The position numbers were made by a program, and so were the translations under genes. From the NCBI GenBank assembly GCA_012295275.1, contig CM022672.1, positions 11,893,904 to 11,953,903 of the forward strand: a stretch of 60,000 bases of DNA, written 5' to 3'. How positions within the stretch are numbered: the first letter of the stretch is position 1; each line of letters opens with the position of its first letter. Positions 9,851 to 19,929 of the stretch are shown one piece after another. The DNA is from Chrysomallon squamiferum (taxonomy: Eukaryota > Mollusca > Gastropoda > Neomphalida > Peltospiridae). The notes beneath the pieces were generated by a model that saw only the letters and a list, made by a program, of their open reading frames with translations, made no database searches and was not told the origin of the DNA.

Positions 9851-10690
9851 AAAAAAGAAAAAAAAAGTGAAAACAAAGTTTAGGATTAAAAATAAGATGG
9901 AAAAAAAAAGGGAGAGAGAACAATTTTTTAAAAAGTAGATGAAAAAAAAATGAATAAGAAGATAATTTTTTTTTAAAATAGATGAAAAAACACAAACATT
10001 TTTTTTTTTTTTTTTTTTTGAAACAATAAGATCAAAAAAAGGAAGAACTGAAAAAAAAAAAAAAAAGACTAGAAGAAGAATTAAATAAAGAAGAAAAAGG
10101 TTGAAAAATAATGAGAAAAGTTGCGATGGTTATTGATTTCAGAGTTATGTGGTAAAGATGGCAGATTAGCCCAGTATGACATGAAGCTATTTCTGTAGTC
10201 CTCACTGAGCCCAGGTTCCCTCACACTTGATTAATTAATTAATAAGTAGATGACAACAAGGATAAGGGTGTTATGGAAAAAAGAAGAAGAAGAAAAACTG
10301 TGGAACTGAAAGATATTTAGAGGAACTGATTTGGTCAATAAGGGGAAGGTTAAGAATCTATAATGAATACCAGAATTGTTTAAGGGATGCAACAAGGGAG
10401 ATGTTTAGGAGAAGGAAGGTACATGATAAAATGAGTTAAAAAAGACAAGGAAAATATAGGAATGACAAACAGAGGATGCAAGATACAGGGTGAAATGAAA
10501 ATTTAACTGAATTGTACAAGGGAAAAAAACAGGGTAGGTGTTAAGTGGAAGGAAGGTAAATGATGAAATGAGAAATACAAAGAAAGTATAGAATAATTAA
10601 ATAATGGGGTTGAGATAAATAAAATTAAAAAAGTCAGAATTATTTGGTATACTGATGCACTAGAAAAGAAACTGAGCAGAACATTTTAAA
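9851..10690. repeat. Purine-rich A/G tract with a diverged 137-bp duplication
   Basis: The + strand is strongly biased to A and G. Within it, GAAGGAAGGTACATGATAAA (about 10411) and GAAGGAAGGTAAATGATGAA (about 10548) begin two related segments about 137 bp apart. A small complex patch at 10145-10235 contains GATGGCAGATTAGCCCAGTA and GAGCCCAGGTTCCCTCAC, which faintly resembles a tRNA-derived head; not called. Confidence 0.5.
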
Positions 10691-10964
10691 ACTACATAAT
10701 AACTGAAGAAATAAGTATTATTCTGTCTACCTTTCTCAAATAATATAATTATTAAAATACCATACTGTGCATTATGAACACTTGTTGGAACTGAAAATAT
10801 CTCAGAATCAATGATGACATCCAGTTCTGGTGAACTATCTTTGAAGCTCTATAACCACTCCTTGGTTCTGAGTGACATTAACAATATTTTTCAGTTACCT
10901 TGATTCTCAGTGTAACACCAATGAAAAAGCAAATCCATTCCACTTTGCTAATTAACTGCATCAA
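10691..10964. other. AT-rich interval, nothing recognised
   Basis: Ordinary unique AT-rich sequence; no array or mobile element recognised. Confidence 0.4.
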
Positions 10965-11415
10965 TAGCAATGTAAGGGACTGGTTTGGTCAATCATATTG
11001 GTATTATTACTATCATTATCATCGAAAGAAACAGAAAACTCGCAATAACAACATTTTCATTTCCAGCAGAGGCCTCATCACAGGTTTTGATTTGTGATGT
11101 CCTGTTTAAAGGCAGCGCCAGTAATGTTTTTTGCTACTGGTAAATACAGAAGATCTCTTACTGCTAACTGAAATGGCTCAAGGAATAGCATTTTTGTTTC
11201 TGGATAGTTTGATATAAAAGAACTCTTACTGCTGAGTTAGATAAGATAGTTAAAAAAATAACAAATGTGTCTGTGGGTGCTGAAAATAAAAGAAGCTTTT
11301 CTGCTGACTGATAAAAATAGCTCAAGAAATATCATTTTCTGTCTATGAAAAAAGAATATTTGCAGATAACTGATAAAAGTAGCAGCAGGTTTCATCTTCA
11401 TATGATCAAATCAAG
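10965..11415 (+). mobile_element. SINE-derived block with four tandem core modules
   Basis: GGGACTGGTTTGGTCAATCA and ATTGGTATTATTACTATC (about 10977-11015) fit the SINE words CTGGTNTATCAAAG and GTGGTATGTGCTATC. Downstream the core module repeats: TAAATACAGAAGATC..TACTGCTAACTG (to about 11170), GATATAAAAGAAC..TACTGCTGAG (to about 11235), GTCTGTGGGTGCTGAAAATA..TTCTGCTGACTG (to about 11310), and GTCTATGAAAAAAG..GCAGATAACTG (to about 11373). TAGCAGCAGGTTTCATCTTC closes the series. Spacing is 61-71 bp. A second, independent locus of core-module amplification 2 kb from the first. Confidence 0.6.
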
Positions 11416-12140
11416 AAGCTTAAAGTTTACAGCTAAAACTGATAATACATAAATGTATTCAGGTTAATAAAAAAAAAATGTATTCTATAAATGGTCTTGT
11501 TTATGATCTTTATCTCAGAAAATAATATTACCAATGCACAACAGAACAAAACAGTACACAAAAACAGACTCAAGCATGAAAAACAAAATTTCATACAATG
11601 TGACTTTAAAAATAAATAAATAAACAAAACGATAATAAAAACAATAGCACATAAATAAATAAAGCTTTGTGAATTCGTATCACTGGATTATCAAGGAGAC
11701 TGTGTAATAAACATCTTTTCAGTTAGGTCTATCAACCAGAACACATATTAGTCATAACTTTGGTTTCTGGATCCGTTGCAACATAAAACACATAACTGAA
11801 AACCCCACTTCATTAAGCACATGACAAAAAATATATATACAAAAACGTGAAACCAAATCTCCACTACTTTTTTTGTTGTTGTTATCTGTTGTCAACATCT
11901 GAATATACCCAATTATCTTCCACTTGTTACAAATGGTGTGAATAACCAAACTGTCTGTAAAAGCAGATAAATAATTAATGTTAGAATTAAGTGTAATTTA
12001 CGGAGATCTGCCAGATATCCTGAATGCAGTCAGTCAGGTTTTTACTCAGATGTATGTCCTGTGGATGATATAATTATCTTTACTTTTCTGTATTTTTATT
12101 TTTTTTATTTTATTATTATTTTACAACTCCATCCGGCAGA
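11416..12140. other. AT-rich interval, nothing recognised
   Basis: Unique AT-rich sequence with short A and T runs. Small frames at 11433-11627 and 11752-11949 (minus) show no domain and are judged accidental. Confidence 0.4.
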
Positions 12141-12189
12141 TTTATTTTCTAGTATTTACTAACAGATACCATATATTTAATATTTCTGA

Positions 12190-12390
12190 TATGGCATTTA
12201 TTAATTTCATTATCTACTGTGTTACAAATATGTGATAAGTGCTGCAGATATAGTTCTTTTAACCATAAAAAAACACAAAACTCTGCCATTAGCAACAATT
12301 TTTCCATTGCATTCACCTTCCCATTGGTGCAAAAGCAGATACAGCACAACCTTTGATAAACAATTGATTGCACACTGTTACATATCAATT
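12190..12390 (-). mobile_element. SINE central domain and 3' remnant
   Basis: On the minus strand from about 12377: TTGTTTATCAAAGGTTGTGC, TGTATCTGCTTTTGCACC, AATGGGAAGGTGAATGCAAT and ATTGTTGCTAATGGCAGAG follow the SINE order CTGGTNTATCAAAGGCCGTG, CTGTCTGTGGGATGGTGCATAT, TTGCTGCTAATGG. The 3' part down to about 12190 is only vaguely alignable. The 79-residue minus-strand frame at 12149-12388 is this SINE read as protein. Confidence 0.65.
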
Positions 12391-12394
12391 ATTT

Positions 12395-12788
12395 CATAAG
12401 CAAAGCCAAATAATTTGTTTAGATCACATTGCTATGTGTTATCATCAGAACAAGAATGCATATTTACAATGGTATATGGTGAATGCTGGGAAAATCCAGG
12501 AACTTCTCAGAATGTGGTGTAGACAGTATTACTGTTTCCCCATTGTTGTGTAAGTCAAATATACTTTCAGAGGTTTGCAGTGAACTGTGAAAAATCAGTG
12601 TGAGTATTCTCAGGAGAAGTGATGGAACTCGTATAGAAAACAGTATTAGTTGTCATAAGCTGCTGAGGTCTGTTGTGTTATCAGCAATTGCTGTCTGAAT
12701 TGAACATGTTTGTGATCTGTCTAGAAAAACACATAAATATAGAGAAGGAATTGATTTGTCTGCAGTTATGAAAATATTGTTATAAAGC
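12395..12788. other. Unique interval, nothing recognised
   Basis: Moderately complex sequence without array structure; a small plus-strand frame (12368-12553) has no recognisable domain. Confidence 0.35.
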
Positions 12789-12831
12789 AAAAAAAAAAAA
12801 AAAAAAAAAAAAAAATAAAAAAAAAAAAAAA
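12789..12831. repeat. Poly-A tract
   Basis: About 27 A, one T, then A-runs, total about 43 bp. No element body was recognised upstream. The sequence to 13190 is AT-rich and unassigned. Confidence 0.85.
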
Positions 12832-13189
12832 TGTAGATAAAGGTACAGTATAAAACAAATACATATTAAAATTAAGAAAATAAAATGTAATTTTTTTGTT
12901 CATTTCTTTATAATATTGCAGGCACACAGAGTTGTATTATTTTCATCCAATATATATACATCAAAACAGCCTATAACACAATAGGATAATAATAAATAAA
13001 TAAATAATAAATCTGTCAAACTAAAATGCACACACAGACAAACAGCTTATATATATATATATTGCAAATTAATTCCCTGAATCCAAAATGACCTTCACAT
13101 TTATAAATGCACACAAAACCTCAAGGCCACACCATGTCCTTTGCAACTGTCAAAAAAACATGCACAAAAAAACCCCACAAGTTATATTT

Positions 13190-13645
13190 ATAATTATTCT
13201 TAATTAAAGAAGAGACAAAGTCACAATAACAGGTTACACATATAACTATAAACAACAAAAACCTCAGTCACACTAAATAATTACCTATCACTAAAACAGC
13301 TTACACACATAACTCTACAAGCAAAACCTACAGTCACACTAAATAATCTCCTATCACCAAAACAGCTTACACACATAACTCTACAAGCAAAAACCTACAG
13401 TCACACTAATCTCCTATCACCAAAACAGCTTACACACATAACTCTACAAGCAAAAACCTACAGTCACACTAAATAATCTCCTATCACCAAAACAGCTTAC
13501 ACACATAACTCTACAAGCAAAAACCTACAGTCACACTAATCTCCCATCACCAAAACAGCTTACACACATAACTCTACAAGCAAAAACCTACAGTCACACT
13601 AAATAATCTCCTATCACCAAAACAGCTTACACACATAATTGCAAA
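13190..13645. repeat. Minisatellite with alternating 67/63-bp units
   Basis: Six copies of the AACAGCTTACACACATAA word begin at about 13301, 13367, 13430, 13497, 13560 and 13627 (spacings 66, 63, 67, 63, 67). Long units carry CACTAAATAATCTCC and short units CACTAATCTCC, a 4-bp difference, and the two forms alternate. More diverged flanking units extend to about 13190. Unit identity is high, so this array is much younger than most others here. Confidence 0.9.
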
Positions 13646-13679
13646 TAACAAAAAAAAAACGCCTCACAGTCACACTAAA

Positions 13680-14010
13680 TAATCGAAGTCTGAATCAAAC
13701 TGAAAGCACACACAGCACTGGGCTAAGTGAGAGTGTGAAACAGGTGACAGTAAGTGGAGTAATTGGTATAGAAAGTATTATTATCTGCAGTCTGCAGTCC
13801 CTCTGCTGGCTATGCCGTTGTCTCCGAAGCTGTCAGGGTTAGGCTACCTGTCAACACAGATCTGCGAGCCCTGGCTTGCAGTCCAAGCAGTATTGATTGA
13901 AAAGAAAGCCTGCTGCTTGTGCCTTTGAGCTAATTTACTGTAAGCATTGTAATTTTCTAGACTCTGTGGTTGTAACGGCAGTTAATAGTTGTTGTAATCA
14001 AAGGTGCCAC
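13680..14010. promoter_or_regulatory. Candidate conserved regulatory block
   Basis: Complex, less AT-rich sequence directly after the minisatellite. It contains ATCTGCAGTCTGCAGTCCC (about 13785), E-box CACCTG/CAGGTA variants (CAGGTGACAG near 13741, CTACCTGTCA near 13845), TATTGATTGA (about 13892) and a perfect TCF/LEF word ATCAAAGG at 13997-14004. The plus-strand frame 13639-13842 has no recognisable domain. Dense unique motifs in an otherwise repeat-filled region suggest selective retention, but that is inference. Confidence 0.35.
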
Positions 14011-14039
14011 TGTCTTAAGATTAACACTGTTTCTGCTGA

Positions 14040-14365
14040 GTTATATTAAATTAATATTCATAAAATGTGCCAGTGTGTTTCTGTGTGGTTATATTTATAT
14101 TCATTAAAGATAAGAATATTTGTATTGGGTAATATTGCAGTTAATATTCACAAAACATACACAGTGCCAATGTACTGGAGATAATACCCTCAATTGGCTA
14201 TATAATCATTTATTATTTATAAACATTCACACTGCCTTAATCTTAAAAATAACATTATTATCTATAGGATAAGAACTGTGGTCTTAAGGATAATAATATT
14301 TATTATTAATATTTATGAAAATTAACAGTGCTATACTTTTAAGGATAAATACAGACACACACACC
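14040..14365. repeat. Degenerate tandem array, unit about 73-95 bp
   Basis: TAATATTCATAAAATGTGCC-like words followed by a CAGTG or CACTGCC core recur at about 14053, 14142, 14214 and 14310. Later units share TCTTAAGGATAA or ATAGGATAAGAA. Old and irregular. Confidence 0.5.
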
Positions 14366-14384
14366 ATAATTATCCACAGATCCA

Positions 14385-14479
14385 AATATTGATATATACA
14401 CACACATATTCATGCATTCACACATATACATACATACATTCATACACACACATACATGCATTCACACAAACACACACAT

Positions 14480-14557
<78 letters not shown>

Positions 14558-14576
14558 ACACTCTCACTTACACTGA
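14385..14576. repeat. (CA)n satellite interspersed with CATGCATTCACA
   Basis: The word ATGCATTCACACA occurs five times (about 14412, 14457, 14478, 14517 and a CATTCATAC variant) separated by ACAC runs that lengthen to the right. The threonine/histidine-rich frame on the plus strand is repeat translation. Confidence 0.85.
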
Positions 14577-14579
14577 AAC

Positions 14580-15240
14580 AGTACTGATCAATTCATTTCC
14601 AGACATAAACCACATTTTTCTAATGCCTCCGAATCCAAACCAAAAGAAGGTTTACCACACATCATTAAAAATATATATGGATTACTTGTCTGCGAGCAGG
14701 CAGTAATGGAAGGCAGGCTGAAAACTTTGAGTTGCTGCATGCAATGATAGGAAGAGTCATAAAATGCAAACACAACAGAGAACTACAATAATACAAAGAC
14801 AGTCATGAATTCATTGCACATTATCAAAGAGTCGAAGATCAAAGCTTAATGTCTGGGACAACACTTAGCTGAAAATGAAGTCACAGTCTTAATCATCTCA
14901 ATCAAACAGGTATATATATATATATATACACAAATACAGTTACAATAATAAAAAGGGATTTCAAACAAAGGAGAGAGGTTGTTTTTTCTTTTAAAGTAAA
15001 ATTCGTTGAAAATGGGATATTGTGTAATGTCATTGTTATGTTATTATAGGAGTAGGAGAACTAAGGTTAAAGCAATTTAAAAAAAATATATATATATTTT
15101 TTTTTACCTGTCTAAGGTAGACTGAGAATAAATCATAACAGTCTTTATTGAAAAGTTGTGACATTTCAGTATCATGTTACATGAAGAAACTAAAAAAAAA
15201 ACTTGTTAAAAATGTTATTATGTACCTGAATAAATGAATA
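14580..15240. other. Unique interval with a short complex patch
   Basis: A patch at 14680-14770 (CTGCGAGCAGGCAGTAATGG, GAGTTGCTGCATGCAATGAT) is more complex than its flanks. The rest is AT-rich with an (AT)n run at 14911-14929. No gene recognised. Confidence 0.3.
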
Positions 15241-15419
15241 TATATTAAATTTTAAAATCGAAATAAAACAAATTTTAAAAAAATTATATTTAGATCAAAG
15301 ACGAAGATTCGATTTTATAAATATGTATTAAAATATTTTTAAAAATATTTGTTTATTGAATAAATTTTAAATAAAAAGAAACAAGTGAAAAAAGAAATAA
15401 AAAGAAAGAAAAAAAACAT

Positions 15420-15506
15420 CAACAACAAATAATAGTAATAAGAACAACAACAATAATAAAAAAATAAAATAATAATAATAATAATAATATATAATAATAA
15501 TATATA

Positions 15507-15581
<75 letters not shown>

Positions 15582-15640
15582 ACGAACAAGAACAATAGTA
15601 AAATAATAAGAACAACAACAACAATAAAATAACCAAGTTT
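15420..15640. repeat. (AAT)n satellite
   Basis: Long AAT run, pure between about 15515 and 15577, flanked by AAC/AAT mixtures. The tyrosine-rich minus-strand frame is an artefact. Confidence 0.9.
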
Positions 15641-16030
15641 ATGTTACTATAATAACAACATCAGCTGTATTGGAAAATGTAACGTTCTGAATCTTTCTGC
15701 AGACATGTCATTATTTCCCAATATTACATTTTTATGCATACAACGATGTATCTGATAATGAGGAAAGAAATAAAACAAATAATAATAGGCTGTCTGGTGC
15801 GTTCTGTTAGACTGACAGACACATGCACTGACGTAGTGAAACACAGACCTGGGCAAATTCCTTTATATCAGTTCAAAAAATAAAAAATAATAATCAATAA
15901 ATTCTGCCACACTGCAGTATAACAGGCTGCAGCGAATAGGAGCTTTATTCTATTCCAATCTCAGTATCCAACAGACACCTGGCTTATGACATACTCACGA
16001 CTATTTTCATTATTTATAAATACTACAGAA
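15641..16030. other. Unique interval, nothing recognised
   Basis: Moderately complex sequence (for example GCTGCAGCGAATAGGAGC near 15927). Frames are short and lack domains. Confidence 0.3.
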
Positions 16031-16034
16031 GTGT

Positions 16035-16120
16035 TTGTCAGAAGAAGATACAGAAGAAGAAAAAAAGAAAGGAAAAGATTAATGAAGGATAAAAAGAAGA
16101 AGAAGAAGAAGAAAAAATGT
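16035..16120. repeat. GAA-rich purine tract
   Basis: Interrupted GAA/AAG triplets with a pure (AAG)n stretch at about 16094-16112. Confidence 0.75.
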
Positions 16121-16245
16121 CAAGTGAGGTTCATGTGTAAGAATGTGAAAGTCGAAAGCTAATGACAATTATAGGTTAACTTCCCAGATTTCCTTCACCT
16201 TTTTATTTATTTTTCTATTTTTTATTTTTTTTTATTTTGATGTGT

Positions 16246-16259
16246 GTCACCATGGCAAC
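16246..16259. promoter_or_regulatory. Perfect RFX X-box motif
   Basis: GTCACCATGGCAAC matches the two-half-site X-box consensus (GTNRCC, short spacer, RGYAAC) bound by RFX transcription factors. It stands in otherwise T-rich DNA. Full two-half matches are uncommon by chance, but one site alone does not establish function. Confidence 0.5.
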
Positions 16260-16539
16260 AAAATGAAGGAAAGATTGTCACTGGCTGAATGGAGTAAGTA
16301 GATAAAAGAAGCATTAAAATGGATTTCGGTTGATATTGAGCCAAAGAATAATAGAATTTGTTTTTTGTTGCATTTTTTTTTCTTTCTCTCTTTCTCTTCT
16401 TTCGATAAATTGCTTCACACTAAAGTCTGGTGTAAACTCTGCCATCATGGTCAATAAATAATCAACATGGCTGATACATGCAAAGCTTTAGATTCATATG
16501 AGACCCACATTTTTTCCTAAAGGGCAGACAACTATCGCA

Positions 16540-16567
16540 TCTTTTTTTTTTTTTTTTTTTTTTTTTT
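16540..16567. repeat. Poly-T tract
   Basis: About 26 T in a row; no element body recognised beside it. Confidence 0.85.
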
Positions 16568-16574
16568 CCTCCTC

Positions 16575-16870
16575 TGGATCATTACCACCATCTTCATTTT
16601 GCAATTATTGGCCACAAAAATATCCAAAGGCAAATTAAAGAAATTAACAATCTATTTTGAGCAGCACTCAGGAAGTATCAATGGTCACTTGTCAATCAGG
16701 GCAAGGGAACCGCAGCTCATAAACATACGTTAATGTCCCCTGAAATCAGGCATTAGCAAATATTACTGCATTTAAATTGGCATACACAGAATCGGTGGAT
16801 AGGCAAAACACCAGTTAGAGAATACTAATGGTGTATTATCCATGTTAATGTCAAAAGATTCCATGGGCCA
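16575..16870. promoter_or_regulatory. Candidate conserved regulatory block with PBX/PREP-like site
   Basis: Complex sequence with TTGTCAATCA at 16689-16698 (reverse complement TGATTGACAA, one base from the PBX/PREP composite TGATTGACAG). It also has GCAATTATTGGCCAC near 16601 and GGCAAATTAAAG near 16629. No coding potential recognised. The nearby RFX X-box (about 430 bp upstream) adds weight. Confidence 0.35.
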
Positions 16871-16949
16871 TGCCAACAGTCAGGTTTGGAAGATAGATTG
16901 GTTACCGATTCAAGGTTATTCTGTGGTGTATTGGATTATCTGCATGAAA

Positions 16950-16991
<42 letters not shown>
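16950..16991. repeat. (AC)n microsatellite, about 21 repeats
   Basis: Pure AC run ending in ATGTTTGTG. Confidence 0.95.
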
Positions 16992-16994
<3 letters not shown>

Positions 16995-17024
16995 TTGTGT
17001 ATTAATTGTAACAGACTTTCATTT

Positions 17025-17285
17025 GAAATGATAATAAGAGTAGTAATAACAATAATAACAACAACCTTTGTGATAATAATTAATAGAGATAATAATAATA
17101 ATAGTAATGATAATAACAACAATAGTGATAATAATGATGATGATGCTGTTGATGATGATGATGATGATAATGATAATTGTAATAATACAAGTAATTTAAA
17201 AAAATAATAATTAGTTGAATTTTTCAATGTGTTCAATGAATAAAATTGAGAAAATAGATACACACAAACCATTTATTTTTGTATA

Positions 17286-17318
<33 letters not shown>

Positions 17319-17360
17319 TCATAATAATAGCAATAGCAATAATATTAACATAATAATTCA
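17025..17360. repeat. Mixed AAT/AAC/GAT trinucleotide satellite
   Basis: AAT, AAC, GATAAT and (GAT)n words with a pure (GAT)n at about 17137-17166, then a second pure AAT run at 17287-17319. Asn/Asp- and Ser/Leu-rich frames across it are artefacts. Confidence 0.85.
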
Positions 17361-17400
17361 CCTAACATAAAATATCAGTACAAAAATTACAACTATTAAA

Positions 17401-17870
17401 CATAAATAAATATATTTCTGTTACCATATTACATAAGAACTTAAAAATCCCATTAATAATAATACTCTCATTCCAACTCTTGTTAATATCATTTTCCCAA
17501 CCTTTCCCAATTTAATAAAACATCATTCAATATAAAACCAAACCAACACAGTCATAAATAAAATAAAAAAATTATCACCAAATTACAACCAATTACATAA
17601 CATTTTTAAAAATCTCATCAAAAACAACCATCTCTTTCCACATCTCATTAGCATCACTATTTCAGTTCGACCAAATTTAGCAGAAATTCCTTTAACGCAA
17701 GAACCAAAAACCACCATAAATAGAATATATTTTTATTGCCAGATTACAAACAATTACATAACAACTTAAAAATCTCGTTAAAACATTAACTCTCTCAGAC
17801 CATCTCTTGTTGATACCATTATCTCCATATGACCCAGTTTAATGAAACATTCCTTCAGTCACATCGCCCT
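17401..17870. repeat. Three-unit tandem array, unit about 152-162 bp
   Basis: Units begin with CATAAATARAATAT at about 17401, 17553 and 17715. Each continues with ACCANATTACA..ATTACATAAC, then ACTTAAAAATCTCRTTAA, a CTCTTTCCACATCTC-type word, a TTGNTACCATTATC word, then CCCARTTTAATRAAACAT. Shared words along the full unit length make this a convincing triplication. Divergence is moderate. Confidence 0.75.
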
Positions 17871-17978
17871 GGATCAAACAAATCAATGAGAATTATTTCT
17901 ACCTGGAAGCGTTTTACCTGCTGATTACCTGAACGACGTCTCTTTACCTTGGTGTGTTCTACCAGCATGGTTGTTTAT

Positions 17979-18000
17979 GAGGGAGGGAGGGAGGGAGGGA
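17979..18000. repeat. (GGGA)n microsatellite
   Basis: Five and a half GAGG/GGGA tetranucleotides. Confidence 0.9.
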
Positions 18001-18070
18001 TACAGGATGGCTCAGTGGTAACCCAGCCATCTTGATCATCTGATATGATAAGGGTAAATGAGATTTTACA
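18001..18070 (+). mobile_element. tRNA-like SINE head (possible)
   Basis: GATGGCTCAGTGGTAACCC at about 18006 holds a perfect pol III A-box (TGGCTCAGTGG). A B-box is not clear; CTTGATCATCTGA near 18032 is a poor candidate. No central SINE domain follows, because the GA satellite starts about 100 bp on. Solo SINE head or a chance match. Confidence 0.35.
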
Positions 18071-18163
18071 CATCATTAACTTTTATATCCTATAGAAAGC
18101 TGCTGGTTCTGTGGTACTGTTACAGTGACTGATATAGAACTGGACAATACGAGGTTGTGTGGT

Positions 18164-18192
18164 CAGAGAGAGAGAGAGATAGAGAGACAGAC

Positions 18193-18243
<51 letters not shown>

Positions 18244-18504
18244 GACAGAGAGAAAGAGACAGAGAGAGACAGAGAGAGAGACAGAGTGAGACAGACAGAG
18301 ACAGAGAGAGAGAGAGAGATAGAGAGACAGACAGAGACAGAGAGAAAGAGACAGAGAGAGAGAGAGACAGAGAGAGAGACAGAGTGAGACAGACAGAGAC
18401 AGAGAGAGAGAGAGAAAGAGAGATAGAGAGACAGACAGAGACAGAGAGAAAGAGACAGAGAGAGAGACAGAGAGAGACAGACAGAGAGACAGACAGAGAC
18501 AGAC

Positions 18505-18581
<77 letters not shown>

Positions 18582-18754
18582 CAGAGAGAGAGAGAGAGAT
18601 AGAGAGACAGACAGAGACAGACAGAGAGAGATAGAGAGACATACAGAGACAGAGAGAAAGAGACAGAGAGAGACAGACAGAGACAGAGAGAGAGATAGAG
18701 AGACAGACAGAGACAGAGGGAAAGAGACAGAGAGAGACAGAGTGAGACAGACAG

Positions 18755-18823
<69 letters not shown>

Positions 18824-18946
18824 TAGAGACAGACAGAGACAGAGAGAAAGAGACAGAGAGAGAGACAGAGAGAGAGACAGAGTGAGACAGACAGAGACAG
18901 ACAGAGACAGAGAGAGAGAGAGAGAGAAAGAGAAAGAAAGAGAGAG
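18164..18946. repeat. About 780-bp (GA)n/(GACA)n satellite
   Basis: On the + strand, almost all G and A with C only in GACAGA words and rare GATA. Composite strings recur: GATAGAGAGACAGACAGAGA (about 18179, 18319, 18422, 18599 and 18692) and CAGAGTGAGACAGACAGAGA (about 18282, 18380, 18738 and 18878), so long segments were duplicated, not only slipped. All Ser/Leu and Arg/Glu frames here are artefacts. Confidence 0.95.
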
Positions 18947-19440
18947 TTAATTGCATTAATCAATTAATTAAATTAATTAATTAAACAACAAAACAGAAGA
19001 AGCTATTAAACCAAATTTACCATAAATAAATAAATAAATAAAATTAATTTACCGACATAAATAACTCCAAATATTTTCACACATTCTAGAGAAAATCCTT
19101 GCACAAATCTTAAGAAATTTAATTAAAACATTCTGCAAACATCTGGTGTTACTAATTCTTGTATACCATATGTCTGAAACTCCCTTCTGTTTGACATTTA
19201 ATATCAGTTGACTAAATAATGTAATGGGGTGTAAATATATACACTCAGATATTGCTAGATATTTACGTATGTACCCTACCTCTAGTTTATCAACACATCA
19301 AAGCGGTGTATGTATAACTGTGTTTTTGTTTACAGTTCGTGTGTCACACATTCTAATTTTAGTCTTATAAACAGATAGAGGTGTTATAAAAAATTTGTTA
19401 TGAATCATATTCTTGACTGTTGTTTTAAATCGTGCATTTC
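18947..19440. other. AT-rich interval with (TTAA)n and (TAAA)n patches
   Basis: TTAATTAA repeats at about 18957-18985 and AAATAAATAAAT at 19024-19042; otherwise nothing recognised. Confidence 0.5.
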
Positions 19441-19465
19441 AAAAAAAAAAAAAAAAAAAAAAAAA
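19441..19465. repeat. Poly-A tract
   Basis: About 25 A followed by AAAC repeats. No retroelement body was recognised upstream. The DNA from 19490 to 19925 is AT-rich and unassigned. Confidence 0.85.
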
Positions 19466-19929
19466 CAAAAAAACAAACAAATAGAGAGTAATAATGATAA
19501 ACCTGTAAACAACAGGTTTTGAATCCAGTACCATGCAGAAATGTTGTAGCTGAAATCATAAGCAAATACTTAAAAAATATATTTAATCAAATTAAAAAAA
19601 AATTACTGATATACATTACACATTTTAATTAATTAATTATGCTATCATGAATAAATTACTAACAAACACGGTTGATGAATAAATTATTCGTAATTTTAAT
19701 AACACCTGTACAGGTTTTAATTTTGATCTTTGTTAGATGGAATTAACTAAAATGTCACATTGAAATGGAACGCTGAATTGACAGTAATTAACTGTAAAGG
19801 CATGCACATGCATTAATACACTTGTCTGCATGTTCATGTGTATAAGCATAAAGTTGTGTACACTGGTTTGGTATCTGGTTAAAACAAACAGAAAAACAAA
19901 AAAAAGGATTGTTTATTAAAACTGTAGCT

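Noticed and set aside
10390-10580. GGAAGGTACATGATAAAATGAG words as further SINE core modules
   Set aside because: They resemble GGGAAGGTGCATATAAAAGA, but no TTGCTGCTAAT word follows and the tract is purine-rich overall, so chance similarity is likely.
12149-12388. 79-codon minus-strand frame
   Set aside because: It is a SINE read as protein.
12789-12831. Poly-A tract as the tail of a processed pseudogene or LINE
   Set aside because: No coding remnant, target-site duplication or LINE-like sequence was recognised upstream on either strand.
18120-18963. 278- and 266-codon minus-strand open frames rich in Ser and Leu
   Set aside because: Pure translation of the GA/CT satellite; the low-complexity reading frames exist on both strands.
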